Assembly (NCBI RefSeq): GCF_014697355.1
Contig: NZ_JACJRQ010000039.1
Location: forward strand, 1 to 64,000
DNA length: 64,000 nt
Reading direction: 5' to 3'
Source: Nostoc calcicola FACHB-3891
GTDB lineage: Bacteria; Cyanobacteriota; Cyanobacteriia; Cyanobacteriales; Nostocaceae
The position numbers were made by a program, and so were the translations under genes. Shown piece after piece: positions 16,819 to 26,510 of this stretch; position 1 is the first letter of the stretch, and the number at the start of each line of letters is the position of its first letter. Below the pieces are notes generated by a model. The model did no database searches and was not told the DNA's origin. It was given only the letters and a program-made list of their open reading frames with translations.

Positions 16819-18234
16819 TCATTCAACTACTCCTGACTCTGGTTTTCTCACTACTAAATCAGACATTAAATCCGGCAAAAAGGGTTGTTGCTCACTCTTT
16901 GATGTCTGAATTTTCTCTTCAGCAGCAGGTAACCAGTTGACAAATGGTAGAGGTAGCAGGGTACTGAGGTTAGTAATTAGCACCAACAGCCAAAGCAAGT
17001 CAAAGTTTGTTGCTGTAATTCCTAGCCAATAGGTGATTAATGCCCCAAATGCATGGGAAACGCTTCCTCCTAAATTGAATACCGACATTATCAAGGCAAA
17101 TAATGTTGCTTCCACTCCAGAAGGGCAAAGCCTTGCTGCTAGAACCATCACTTGCATAAAGGCAATTTTCCCCATTACGGAGAGAATAAGACTATCACCC
17201 AAACTAAACCAGTGGTCATCTATACCCAACAACCGATTAGTGTGAGTTACTAATAACATCATCGTCATCCCCAAAATTGAGGAAAGGACGGCACTCCAAG
17301 TAAAAATCACACGAAAAGGAATGCTTTTGAGGAAACGTTGAAAAATCCAAACACCCGCTAAGGAAGCGAAACTTGTCACCAAATGCACCCGTCCCAAAAA
17401 TTCTGGTTCAAAGTGTAGTTCGTTGGTAGTGAAGTAGAAAAAGGCTGAGTCAGCACTTGGAGTAGCTTGCCAGATGAAGATAAATAATGTTGGTAGCCAA
17501 ATTGCTTTTTGGCTCAGGGCTTGGTGTAGTTGCCCCAGTTGATGTTTGATTGTTAGGGAGTTAGTTTGATTAGTGTCTTTAGCTTCTTTGCGAATGGGGG
17601 ACTCAGCTATTAACCAAGCTACTCCTGAAACAATGAGAGGAAATAAGGCGGTAATCCAAAAAACAGTGTAGGTAGTAAAGTATTGTAGGAGCAGACCGCT
17701 AAAGTATGCTGTGATCAAACCTCCGATCGCAGAAGTACCCCAACACAGAGATTGTAGTGAACCTGCTTTGGCTTGCGACTCGTCTCTGGCTCGTTCCACA
17801 ACCAATGAATCAACTATCACATCACTCATAGCAACAGAAAGAGAACTCAGGGCGATCGCTAACGTAGCTGCCCAGCTAGTATGAACTATTGTTGCCATAC
17901 TTACCCAGGAAACAGTTCCAAGTATCCCGGATAAAATCAAATAAGGACGCCTGCGATAGCCAAATATCGGTAAGCCATCAGAGATAAAACCAAACACTGG
18001 CTTAATCATCCAAGGTAGGAAGGTAATTCCCAATAGAGCTGATACCTGTACTGGACTTAATAGCAATTCATCTTTGAGGAAAAAGCTTACAGCTAGACGC
18101 GATAGCCCTAAAATTCCTTGGACAAAGTATACTGCAAGAATTGCAATTAACTCGGCATTTGGTTGATTGCCCAAAAAGATTTTTTCTGTGACTGAATCTT
18201 TTACCTTGGACAAGCCAGATGATTGAATCACCAT
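16819..18234 (-). CDS. BT1-family (folate/biopterin-type) MFS transporter
   Basis: A membrane protein of 471 residues with about 12 predicted helices. Early motifs are VYFVQGILGLSRLAVSFFLKDEL and FLPWMIKPVFGFISDGLPIFGYRRRPYL, which are signatures of the BT1 family found in cyanobacteria, plants and trypanosomatids. A central loop (residues about 218-240) carries a charged segment, SPIRKEAKDTNQT. The C-terminal 40 residues are soluble. Folate transport is established for some members, but cyanobacterial paralogues may carry other substrates. Monocistronic. Confidence 0.9.
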   Translation of the reverse strand: MVIQSSGLSKVKDSVTEKIFLGNQPNAELIAILAVYFVQGILGLSRLAVSFFLKDELLLSPVQVSALLGITFLPWMIKPVFGFISDGLPIFGYRRRPYLILSGILGTVSWVSMATIVHTSWAATLAIALSSLSVAMSDVIVDSLVVERARDESQAKAGSLQSLCWGTSAIGGLITAYFSGLLLQYFTTYTVFWITALFPLIVSGVAWLIAESPIRKEAKDTNQTNSLTIKHQLGQLHQALSQKAIWLPTLFIFIWQATPSADSAFFYFTTNELHFEPEFLGRVHLVTSFASLAGVWIFQRFLKSIPFRVIFTWSAVLSSILGMTMMLLVTHTNRLLGIDDHWFSLGDSLILSVMGKIAFMQVMVLAARLCPSGVEATLFALIMSVFNLGGSVSHAFGALITYWLGITATNFDLLWLLVLITNLSTLLPLPFVNWLPAAEEKIQTSKSEQQPFLPDLMSDLVVRKPESGVVE

Positions 18235-18493
18235 TCGATAAATATTTTTTAAGTTTTATCTACTTTTCTATCATATCGACTTCTTCGGATGAAGCGGAGG
18301 TTTTCCACAAATATTAACTAGCAGATAAACAGCAAATAAAAAGTTAATTCTAGGATATAAGGATAGATAATATCTGAATATGATGAACATTTTCAGCTTT
18401 GTACTGTCTCCTGGAGATGCTATCAGTGGCATGAACACTGGTAACTGTTAACTGTTAAACTACCGTTCGTAATCTAAAATAGAATATTTTTCA

Positions 18494-19711
18494 ATGCATC
18501 CGAATGAAAAAGCTGCTATCTCTACTCGTGTTATTGGTTTAATTAGTGGCACATCTGTAGATGGCATAGATGCTGCCTTGTTAGAAATTTCCGGTCAAGA
18601 ATTGGATCTCAAAATTGAGTTGCTAGCCGGGGAAACATACCCCTATCCAGTTGAACTTAGAGAAAAAATATTAGCACTTTGTGCAGGCGTTGCCATATCA
18701 ATGGCAGAATTAGCAGAAATAGATGATGCGATCGCCTTTGCCTTTGCCCAAGCTGCCCAACATATTCAAAATGGTTACCAGCCAGCTAACTTAATTGGCT
18801 CCCACGGTCAGACAGTTTATCATCGGCCAGTTGGGGAATCAGGAATCGGGAAGAAAAATACTCCCTACTCCCCACTCCCTACTCCCCACTCGCCACTAGG
18901 TTACAGTCTCCAACTAGGGCGCGGTGCATTAATTGCCCATCTGACAGGCATTACAACTGTAAGTAATTTCCGCGCTGCTGATATTGCTATTGGTGGTCAT
19001 GGTGCGCCTCTTGTTCCTAGAGTGGATGCCTATTTACTCAGCCATCCCCAGGAAGGACGTTGTATTCAAAATATTGGTGGTATTGGTAATGTTGCTTATA
19101 TTCCACCTCGGCATGGCGACTGGCTGTCAAAAATTCGCGCTTGGGATACTGGACCAGGAAATAGTCTGTTGGATCTGGCGGTAGAGCATTTAAGCGCTGG
19201 TGCTAAAACTTACGATGAAAATGGTAATTGGGCAGCGAGTGGTATTCCTTGCTATCCATTAGTAGACCAATGGCTCAGGCAAGACTACTTTCATTTGCCG
19301 CCGCCTAAATCCACTGGTCGAGAGTTATTCGGTGTGACATACCTGGAACAGTGTTTAAAAGATGCCCAAGCATACCAACTCAATGCTGCTGACATCTTGG
19401 CAACTCTCACGGAACTCACAGCTGCTTCAATTGCTCATAGTTACCACACTTTTTTATCAGAAATGCCACACCGGGTACTGTTGTGCGGCGGCGGTAGTCG
19501 TAATCTTTATTTGAAACAAAGATTACAGTTATTATTAGCAGCAACACCAGTCTTAACTACAGATGAAGTCGGGTTGAATGCAGATTTTAAAGAAGCGATC
19601 GCCTTTGCAGTTTTAGCCTACTGGCGACATTTGGGTATTCCCGGCAACTTACCTACTGCCACTGGCGCACCCCAAGAAGTCCTTTTAGGAGAAATTCACC
19701 AAGGCCGGTAA
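18494..19711 (+). CDS. anmK: Anhydro-N-acetylmuramic acid kinase, with repeat insertion
   Basis: A peptidoglycan-recycling kinase of 405 residues that phosphorylates and opens anhydro-MurNAc. Landmarks are [18 protein letters not shown] (15-32), [11 protein letters not shown] (102-112), [43 protein letters not shown] and LLCGGGSRN. Compared with the family there are about 20 extra residues near 113-135 ([12 protein letters not shown]). They are encoded by a CCCTACTCCCCACT-type intergenic repeat lying in frame at about 18830-18898. The catalytic parts on both sides are intact, so the enzyme may tolerate it as a surface loop. Confidence 0.94.
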   Translation: MHPNEKAAISTRVIGLISGTSVDGIDAALLEISGQELDLKIELLAGETYPYPVELREKILALCAGVAISMAELAEIDDAIAFAFAQAAQHIQNGYQPANLIGSHGQTVYHRPVGESGIGKKNTPYSPLPTPHSPLGYSLQLGRGALIAHLTGITTVSNFRAADIAIGGHGAPLVPRVDAYLLSHPQEGRCIQNIGGIGNVAYIPPRHGDWLSKIRAWDTGPGNSLLDLAVEHLSAGAKTYDENGNWAASGIPCYPLVDQWLRQDYFHLPPPKSTGRELFGVTYLEQCLKDAQAYQLNAADILATLTELTAASIAHSYHTFLSEMPHRVLLCGGGSRNLYLKQRLQLLLAATPVLTTDEVGLNADFKEAIAFAVLAYWRHLGIPGNLPTATGAPQEVLLGEIHQGR

Positions 19712-19719
19712 TCAGTCCT

Positions 19720-19840
19720 GAGTGCTGAGTAGGGAGTGGGGGAGATGAGGGAGATGGGTGAGCAGGGAAAAACTTTTAACTAACTCCTAACTCTTAACTC
19801 AGCACTCAGCACTCAGCACTCAGCACTGCTATAACTGTAG
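19720..19840. repeat. Intergenic heptad-type repeats
   Basis: The spacer after anmK is built of short tandem units such as GAGATGAGG and CAGCACT (CTCAGCACTCAGCACT...), then AACTCCTAACTC. It contains no gene. Confidence 0.75.
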
Positions 19841-19877
19841 TCTTGGCGGCACTCGATCGAGACAGGAAATATAGAAG

Positions 19878-20318
19878 GTGGCTCATACTTTTTTATTGGA
19901 ATCAGGACGCTGGACAATACAAGGAAATTGGCTGGAACGTAATGGTATGCCAATCAGTGTTAAGGGTATGACCTTGGTAGCTTGGAATCGAGATAACTGG
20001 TTTACTATGGCCACAAAGCTGATATTCCCAGGCAGCGATCGCTCAGAAATTTCTCTACAATACAAAGGGCACTTGCATGATGGAGAACGTCAGTATACTT
20101 TTTTACTACAACATAATATTTTGGGGCAGGTTGAAGGCGAGGGTTGGATTGGTTTAGATACCATTGTGCAGCGTTACTGGGTACTGGGCGATCGTCAGCG
20201 TCGTAGTGGCTTTGAAACCCTGCACCGAATTTCGGAAGATACATACTATCTAAGTAGTGGCATCTTAGCTGGCCATTTTTTAACTAACACAATGGAAGCT
20301 AGCCTAGAACGCCAATAA
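19878..20318 (+). CDS. Conserved hypothetical protein, beta-rich
   Basis: A protein of 146 residues starting at GTG 19878 with AGAAGG just upstream. It reads MAHTFLLESGRWTIQGNWLERNG and has an alternating hydrophobic pattern (WVLGDRQRRSGFETLHRI, TYYLSSGILAGHFLTN) that suggests a beta-barrel, possibly lipocalin-like. I do not recognise a named family. There is no signal peptide or membrane segment. An IS605-type element was inserted immediately after its stop codon, so the gene is intact but may have lost its native terminator. Confidence 0.7.
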   Translation: MAHTFLLESGRWTIQGNWLERNGMPISVKGMTLVAWNRDNWFTMATKLIFPGSDRSEISLQYKGHLHDGERQYTFLLQHNILGQVEGEGWIGLDTIVQRYWVLGDRQRRSGFETLHRISEDTYYLSSGILAGHFLTNTMEASLERQ

Positions 20319-20332
20319 AGAGTATTGACACT

Positions 20333-20353
20333 CTCAGGGCTAAAGCCACTGAG
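20333..20353 (-). repeat. Subterminal hairpin, tnpB-side end
   Basis: The palindrome CTCAG-GGCT-AA-AGCC-a-CTGAG has one bulged A. The tnpB stop codon TAG lies inside it. It corresponds to the right-end hairpin recognised by the Y1 transposase. Confidence 0.7.
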
Positions 20354-21302
20354 ATTCTGCGGATAGATTAAACTTGGGTAGCGCCCAAAGTCTAACTCTC
20401 GCTACGGTTGTCAAAGACCGTCTACCTAGTAAGCCTAAGTCTATGCTTAGATTGCTGGCTACTTTTCTTAAAATATTTGCTGCACCGTTCAAATCAGCAT
20501 TAACAATTGAACCATTAGCTGACCGATACAATCCACGTTCAACGCGCTTACCTGATGCTTTCCACCCAAGAGGCTTTTGGTCATACTTGGGCAGGGAGTC
20601 TCCATCTAAGAAAGATGCTTTTGAGGTGTAAGATTCTTCAGTTTCTTGAAATCTAATTCCGTGCAACTCGCAAAGCTGTTTTAATCGGTCTTTGAGTTTG
20701 CCTAAAGGCATCTGACAAAATGATTGGTTGTTCAACCTACCCATATCGGCATTAGCTTTAAAACCTTCATTCCAACCAATTACTAATGTACCAATGCCGT
20801 ATTTAAGACAATGGCTGATAATTAGTTTTGCTGCCTTGTTGATTCCGTCGCGCATTTGATGGTTGCGTTTACGAGTTGCACGAGCTAACCAATTGTCCCA
20901 ATAGTCTTGTGATTTACCTTCTTTGCGAGTCGATACTTTTTTGTTCCATAGTTGATTCATTGCTTTCATTACACGAGCATCAATCAACAAAGAATTACCA
21001 CATGTGTCAATACAAGCCGCGAGATTGTCAGCAGTGCCAAGGTCAATTGATAAAGCTTGATTAATATCTAATTCGTGTTTTTGTTTCTCCATCTCATAGC
21101 ACATTTCAAGGTAAAAAGCGCCATTCTTAGGAAGGATAGTAAACTCTTTGACCTTTGAGTAGTCAATATTTGATGGCATTGGGAGGAAAAACTCAGATAC
21201 TCCAAACCAACGTTTAACCGTTAACCCCAAAGAAAATCTAAGTTGACCATTAATTAAAGTTGGCTTTTGTCCCCCAGAATTAGGATAAGCAATTTTATAC
21301 AA
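20340..21302 (-). CDS. tnpB: TnpB-like protein, N-terminally truncated
   Basis: The 320 residues correspond to the central and C-terminal parts of an IS605 OrfB/TnpB. The RuvC-like acidic residues are all visible: Asp in SIDLGTADNLA, Glu in LVIGWNEGFK and Asp in NADLNGAANI. The usual opening of roughly 100 residues (Tyr-Lys-rich start and REC-like helices) is missing, and a stop lies just upstream of the first usable codons. The zinc-ribbon position reads YTSKASFLDGD with no CxxC, as in one known OrfB subgroup. TnpB proteins are RNA-guided nucleases; this copy is probably inactive or altered unless supplied in trans. Confidence 0.82.
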   Translation of the reverse strand: MYKIAYPNSGGQKPTLINGQLRFSLGLTVKRWFGVSEFFLPMPSNIDYSKVKEFTILPKNGAFYLEMCYEMEKQKHELDINQALSIDLGTADNLAACIDTCGNSLLIDARVMKAMNQLWNKKVSTRKEGKSQDYWDNWLARATRKRNHQMRDGINKAAKLIISHCLKYGIGTLVIGWNEGFKANADMGRLNNQSFCQMPLGKLKDRLKQLCELHGIRFQETEESYTSKASFLDGDSLPKYDQKPLGWKASGKRVERGLYRSANGSIVNADLNGAANILRKVASNLSIDLGLLGRRSLTTVARVRLWALPKFNLSAESQWL

Positions 21303-21384
21303 CTTAGACCATTTTTTTTGATTTTATTATATTAATCGACTAAACTCCAGTTGTCAATAAATATAAAGAAAACAACAAACAATT

Positions 21385-21786
21385 ATGCTAACTCAAGAGG
21401 ACTATAAAACTCATAACCACGTAAAATTCTTGGTTAACTACCATTTTGTATGGATACCTAAACGTAGAAAGAAAGTTTTAACTGGTGAGATAGCAACAAG
21501 AACGAGACAAATATTTGCAGAATTAGCTATAGAAAAAGGCTGGGATATACTAGCTCTTGAAGTCGCACCAGACCACATACATTTGTTTGTCAGCGTTAAA
21601 CCAACTGATACCCCTCATTTAGTTATTAAGGCATTTAAAGGGCGCTCAAGCTTTCATTTAAGAAAGGAATTTCCGCAATTAAAAAAACTGCCATCTCTTT
21701 GGACTAGCAGCTACTTTGTAAGCACAGCAGGCAATGTAACCAGTGAGGCGGTTAGAAAGTATATTGAAGATCCGCACCACGGATAA
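21385..21786 (+). CDS. tnpA: IS200-type Y1 transposase TnpA
   Basis: A single-strand transposase of 133 residues. The HUH motif is PDHIHLFV (about residues 63-70) and the catalytic Tyr is in VRKYIEDP near residue 127. Length is close to the usual 130-150 and no frameshift is seen, so it looks functional. It is divergent from the truncated tnpB, which is the IS605 layout. It should recognise the two hairpins at the element's ends. Confidence 0.9.
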   Translation: MLTQEDYKTHNHVKFLVNYHFVWIPKRRKKVLTGEIATRTRQIFAELAIEKGWDILALEVAPDHIHLFVSVKPTDTPHLVIKAFKGRSSFHLRKEFPQLKKLPSLWTSSYFVSTAGNVTSEAVRKYIEDPHHG

Positions 21787-21837
21787 TATAGAGAAGACGA
21801 AGACGACGGCGATTAAAATCGCTCGTCTCACTTCCCT

Positions 21838-21858
21838 CTCAGGGCTAAAGCCACTGAG
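21838..21858 (-). repeat. Subterminal hairpin, tnpA-side end
   Basis: Identical in sequence and orientation to 20333-20353, 52 nt after the tnpA stop. This is the left-end hairpin of the element. Confidence 0.7.
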
Positions 21859-22041
21859 TTTCCCGCATACTATGTGTTTTTATGAGTGGCTGAGTGCTGA
21901 GTTCAAATATCGCCCACAAAAGGCGGTCTATCAACCCTTTCTTGCCAAGGAAGTACTATGAGCCTTAGGGTGTATTTAACTAACTTGTAGTACGCTCTAT
22001 ATTAAGCAATGTAAAAACAGTATGCTGAGGATATTTACACC

Positions 22042-23055
22042 ATGCATCCCAAAGTATCTGTCATTATTCCTGCCTACAACACTGAAGCTTATATTCAGAA
22101 AGCGATAAATTCAGCCTTAGAGCAAAGCCTCAATGATATTGAAGTAATCGTCGTCGATGATGGTTCTAGCGATAAAACTGTAGAAGTCGCTAAAAGTTTT
22201 ATCGATCGACGTCTCAAAGTAATAGTTAATCAAAAAAACCTTGGGGCTGGTGCTGCGCGTAATCGCGGCCTCAGAGCAGCCAAAGGAGAATGGATTGCTG
22301 TACTTGATTCAGATGATTGGTATGCTCCCGAAAGGTTGTCAAAGCTTGTGTCGCTGGCAAATGAAACAAATGCAGACATGATCGCTGACGATCTTTATTT
22401 AATTAAAGATGGTGGATCATCTCCTTGGAGTACATTGATTCAACAAAGTGGAGAAGATATAGAGAAAATTCTCCAAATTGATGTCGTTTATTTTGTTAAA
22501 ACTGATGTGTATGGACAACCAGGCTTGCATCTTGGTTTGAGCAAGCCTTTATTCAAACGAGAATTTCTGCTTCAACATACCATTGAGTACGATGAAACCC
22601 TAAGGATAGCTGAAGACTTTTGGTTTGATCTGAAATGCTTAATCAAGGGCGCTCGCTTTTTCTTTGTACCAAAACCCTATTATTTCTACCGCTCACGCCC
22701 AGGCTCCCTTGTACATCAAAGCCGATTGCCACGTTTATATCAAAGCTACAAAGCCACCAATTCTTTCATGCAGCAAGAGATTGTGAAAAAAAATCCAGCT
22801 TTAATGCGTGCTTTTTATCATACTCTTGCAGTCTATCAAAAAAATATAACTTACTGTCAAGTTATAGAGCCTTTAAAGCAAGGTAAATGGTTAACAGCAT
22901 TCACACAAATGGGTAAAAATCCACACTTTTTTTCTGATTTGTTATCCAGAATCAACCATATAATCCAACGTCGAATTCAATACCATATAATGGGTAATGA
23001 ATTAGTTTTTGACATGTGTTATAACATGAAAGTAAAACCAAAAATTCCCAATTAG
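22042..23055 (+). CDS. Family 2 glycosyltransferase
   Basis: A GT-A fold glycosyltransferase of 337 residues. It starts PKVSVIIPAYNTEAYIQKAINSAL, followed by VIVVDDGSSDKT, GAGAARNRGL and the DXD-type metal site LDSDDWY near residue 95. The C-terminal region (residues about 200-337) carries FWFDLKCLIKGARFFFVPKPYYFYR, common in capsule or exopolysaccharide GT2 enzymes. It is alone, with no neighbouring polysaccharide cluster, next to an IS. Donor and acceptor sugars cannot be told. Confidence 0.92.
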   Translation: MHPKVSVIIPAYNTEAYIQKAINSALEQSLNDIEVIVVDDGSSDKTVEVAKSFIDRRLKVIVNQKNLGAGAARNRGLRAAKGEWIAVLDSDDWYAPERLSKLVSLANETNADMIADDLYLIKDGGSSPWSTLIQQSGEDIEKILQIDVVYFVKTDVYGQPGLHLGLSKPLFKREFLLQHTIEYDETLRIAEDFWFDLKCLIKGARFFFVPKPYYFYRSRPGSLVHQSRLPRLYQSYKATNSFMQQEIVKKNPALMRAFYHTLAVYQKNITYCQVIEPLKQGKWLTAFTQMGKNPHFFSDLLSRINHIIQRRIQYHIMGNELVFDMCYNMKVKPKIPN

Positions 23056-23198
23056 TTAACTATGGCAGCTAGTAGTCCGAATCAGCCAGAAGTTTAAATA
23101 ACTGGTCAATTAAGAAGTATCTGGGACTACATATTCTTAGAGGTTGTTTGAAAAGTGATATGTTGCGATCTTAATCGAATTATTACCCCCCTTAATTC

Positions 23199-23323
23199 CC
23201 CCGATATATTGGGGGGAAACAAGAAAATCCGGTTCCCTAACGCCACTTGTTTCTCCTGTGGTCGCCGCTACGCGAACAAGCCGGGGAAGCCGTCCAACGG
23301 AGTGGCTCCCCAATATATCGGGG
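23199..23323. repeat. Pair of inverted CCCCGATATATTGGGG repeats
   Basis: CCCCGATATATTGGGG (23199-23214) and CCCCAATATATCGGGG (23308-23323) are exact reverse complements and each is nearly self-complementary. They enclose a GC-rich segment (cgccgctacgcgaacaagcc) of the kind that recurs between genes in this window. Confidence 0.7.
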
Positions 23324-24242
23324 AGGGCTAGGGTGGGGTAAAAAAATATTTGATACATCAATCATGACTTTTCAAATATCCTCTTAGGGAATTTTATATC
23401 TCATCTGGTTACTCTGGGGTAAAACCTTGATTTTTTGTTGGCTGAAACGACGAAAATTAGTTATTTTTTCTCGAACTGGTGAAAGGTGTTTACGGCGATC
23501 GCCCATAATGGATGTAAGAGGATGGTTGAAAAGTTTTGCCTCAAACATCAAAAGCCTCAGAACCTAACCCCACTAACCCTTGACCGTAATCCCCATAAAA
23601 TTCGGGCTTGCCCAAATTTAATCGAGACTTAAAGTTCACGAGTACGGAATAAGGGTTTCCAAGCCTCTCTTCTCGTAGACTGCGGTGTACACACAAGTCC
23701 TCTAGAGTTGCCCCATAGCCTTTTGATCCCCCCAACCCCGGATCGATTGGGGGGCAAAAACCTCTGAAAGTCATCCTTTTTAAGGAGAACTTACGAGGAA
23801 CTACAACGATTCTGGTTTTCTACAGAAATGTGTGTAAACCGTAGCTTATCGTAGGAGAGCGTCTGTTTTACCGAAGTCTGTGTCATCAGTGTCCCTACTC
23901 GTTGGATAATTTATTTTTTGGTGCCTCCTGAGGGCAAATTCCATAGTTTTTGCGTTTTGACCCAATAAAGAGTCTCTAATCCCTAATAAAAATCTTTTTT
24001 ACAACTTTGCACATTACTTAGATTGTCAGAATTCTCTGGTGAGTGTGGTGTTCCCTAATCAGCGTTTTTGGCTAATCTGATAGTTATTTATTTAGTTAAA
24101 ATTGGGCAAACTAAAATTACATCATAATTAAAATCAGGAATAGTACAAAACGTCAATATACATTTACCTTTTTTGCTTGTTTGATCTAGCATTTTGCACC
24201 AGTTGTAATAAGCGTCTTGGTTGCAAACTACCTTTGTTATAG

Positions 24243-24269
24243 TTTCAGCCCTCTTTGAGAGGGCTGAAA
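24243..24269. terminator. 11-bp perfect hairpin
   Basis: TTTCAGCCCTC / GAGGGCTGAAA with a TTTGA loop. A-rich sequence follows on the plus strand, so a terminator role in either direction is uncertain. Confidence 0.4.
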
Positions 24270-24494
24270 AAGCTAGTCCACTGGTGTCTTTAACTACTAG
24301 CCTGGAAAATGATTTCTAGGCGCAACAATCAGATACAGCAGTTTGTAACTCAGTTAAGTACAGAGTTTAGGCTTAGTAGCCAGAAATGAAGGCTGTGCTA
24401 CTCCGAAATTCTGTATCCACCAATTCTGCTGTACTATTTGCAATGCATTTTTACTCCCAAATACCTACAACTTGTTTTTAGAGTCAAATTTTCT

Positions 24495-26051
24495 ATGTCA
24501 GACCCCAACATTGGTCGCTTACTCAGCAAACGCTACCAAATCCAGGAGTTAATCGGTACTGGAGCAATGGGTCGAGTTTATCGTGCTAAGGATATTTTGT
24601 TGGGTGGTGTACCTGTTGCTGTGAAGTTCCTCGCTCTATCAATCCAAAATGAAAAGATGCGACTGCAAGACCGCTTTGAGCGAGAAGCGAAAACTTGTGC
24701 TTTGCTAGGGCAAAAAAGCATCCATATAGTGCGAGTGATGGACTATGGCGTAGACGACAATAATACCCCATTCTACGTTATGGAATATCTACAAGGACAA
24801 AGCCTAAACAATATTATTCGCAAGCAACGACTGCCTTTAGCAAGATTCCTCAGTATGGCGCGTCAACTCAGCCTGGGTTTACAGTGCGCTCATGATGGCA
24901 TCCCAGTTGAGGGCACAATTTGCCCAATTATTCATCGTGATATCAAACCAAGCAATATGCTGGTGATTCAAGATCCGAGTTTTGGAGAATTGGTCAAGGT
25001 TTTAGATTTTGGGATTGCTAAGTTATTACAGTCAGATGGCGACCATACAAAATTTTATCTAGGAACACTGGCTTATTCTTCTCCCGAACAAATGGAGGGT
25101 AAGGAATTAGATAACCGTTCTGATATTTATAGTTTGGGCGTCATGATGTTTGAGATGCTTACAGGCAAAATGCCGTTGGTGGCGCCAACTCACTCTTTTG
25201 GAGCATGGTATAAAACACATCACTATCAAAAGCCACGTTCTTTTGCTGAAGTTTCCCCTGGATTAGAACTACCAAAAGAAATAGAAAACTTGGTGATGAG
25301 TTGTCTAGCCAAAGTAGCACGCGATCGCCCCGAAAGCGTCAGTGAAATTTTGAAAGTTTTAGCAACCGTAGAGCAACCCGACCACACGCGTAAAATTAAA
25401 CAGAAAAGTTATGCTCTAGTTCCTGCTACATTAACGGTTAGCGCTGAGGTTGAGCAAAAGACGAAAGCCGATTTGCGGATATCCTCCTCAAACGATGAAA
25501 TTGCCAATACCATTTCCTGGCCTCAGAATAAACCAATTGCCGATATTGTCTTTCCCCAACCCGTACATACAAATGGGGAGGTTTTACCAGCCTTGTGGGT
25601 AATGCTACCCCAACAGGAAATTCAAAAGCGCTTAGTTTGTACCCGCTATAATCAATTTCTTTTCATCTCGGTTCCCCACCCGATGCTGTTGTGGATTACT
25701 GTCATTTACAACCGCAAACACGGCCCTAAATGGTTACATTACTACCTCGATCTCAAAACCAGTCTTGGTCAAGAAATTGCCCGCTTACTACACCAAACAG
25801 GTTACTACCGTCTGTTGTTTTTTGCACGAGAAACACCAACTCGCTGTAGTCATATCCTGCTTTCTAGCGTCGCTTCTGCCCAACGTCAACGACTGCAAGA
25901 GTGGGTGAAAATCAGCAATACCTTGATGTCTTCTGCCGACCCGCAAATTAGTAAAAATTTACTCAAAAGCGAATACGAAAAGATTAAGCCTCAAATCCTG
26001 GCAAAACTCGAAAGTATTGACACAGATTCTCCATACGATCTTTCCAACTAG
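24495..26051 (+). CDS. Serine/threonine protein kinase
   Basis: A Hanks-type kinase of about 518 residues. The Gly loop is GTGAMGRVYRAKD, the ATP Lys is in VAVKFL, the catalytic loop is HRDIKPSNML, the metal motif is DFGIAK, and SSPEQMEGKELDNRSDIYSLGVMMFEMLTG follows. The kinase domain covers about residues 10-275. The remaining 240 residues have no membrane helix and no repeat I can name. The frame opens at 24438, but the ATG at 24495 (MSDPNIGRLLSKRY) matches how these kinases begin. Probably cytosolic; substrates unknown. Confidence 0.93.
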   Translation: MSDPNIGRLLSKRYQIQELIGTGAMGRVYRAKDILLGGVPVAVKFLALSIQNEKMRLQDRFEREAKTCALLGQKSIHIVRVMDYGVDDNNTPFYVMEYLQGQSLNNIIRKQRLPLARFLSMARQLSLGLQCAHDGIPVEGTICPIIHRDIKPSNMLVIQDPSFGELVKVLDFGIAKLLQSDGDHTKFYLGTLAYSSPEQMEGKELDNRSDIYSLGVMMFEMLTGKMPLVAPTHSFGAWYKTHHYQKPRSFAEVSPGLELPKEIENLVMSCLAKVARDRPESVSEILKVLATVEQPDHTRKIKQKSYALVPATLTVSAEVEQKTKADLRISSSNDEIANTISWPQNKPIADIVFPQPVHTNGEVLPALWVMLPQQEIQKRLVCTRYNQFLFISVPHPMLLWITVIYNRKHGPKWLHYYLDLKTSLGQEIARLLHQTGYYRLLFFARETPTRCSHILLSSVASAQRQRLQEWVKISNTLMSSADPQISKNLLKSEYEKIKPQILAKLESIDTDSPYDLSN

Positions 26052-26510
26052 GAATAATTTATGAATGTTACATGTTTTCTATGTAAAAAAGAGCATTCGC
26101 TCAAAAATTGTAAATTTTTATAAACAAAATATATATAAGGTTCCAAGTTCTAGTTATATGTATAAATAGTGAAAGTACTAACTCCAAAAGTTATGCTCTC
26201 TAATCACTATGTAGATATTTCTGTGTACATGGTCTAATTTAGGATAAATTTACGCAGGTGTGATTCTCACAGTAGACAAAGCAAGAAGTTTGGCTAAAGT
26301 ACACAGTAAGTTGTAGCTCAAATAGACTTTAGAATCTAGCAAATCTACCGTCGAAGACTTTATTGATTTTTGGTTAATTTCGCGAATTAGATTTTTGCCC
26401 CAGGCTTGTTGAATTGTTTATCGGAGTTGACGCCCCGGCATCCCCAGCTCTTTTCCTTCATTGGAACCAAGCAAGAGAAGGAGGTCGCCCACTGCGACAT
26501 CAGAACGACT
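26052..26510. other. Intergenic, no gene seen
   Basis: AT-rich spacer between the convergent kinase and nblA genes. I see no frame with protein-like composition and no clear hairpin. Confidence 0.5.

Larger units (their letters stand above)
20325..21870. mobile_element. IS605-type insertion sequence
   Basis: Divergent tnpB (minus) and tnpA (plus) lie between two identical 21-nt imperfect hairpins in the same orientation, at 20333-20353 and 21838-21858 (CTCAGGGCT...AGCCACTGAG). Directly oriented subterminal hairpins without terminal inverted repeats are typical of IS200/IS605 elements. The tnpB-side end may be the TCAA tetranucleotide (plus-strand TTGA at 20325-20328). The tnpA-side end is approximate. 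Confidence 0.75.
23056..24494. other. 1.4-kb non-coding region with repeats
   Basis: No supported gene. It holds the inverted pair described at 23199-23323, a second run of GGGG/CCCC sequences near 23730-23757, and a hairpin at 24243-24269. The frames at 23137-23361 and 23541-23774 run through repeats and are rejected. It is a long leader region for the kinase gene. Confidence 0.55.

Noticed and set aside
23137-23774. Two minus-strand frames in the kinase leader
   Set aside because: They pass through GGGG/CCCC inverted repeats and GC-rich dispersed fragments; the residue pattern is not protein-like.
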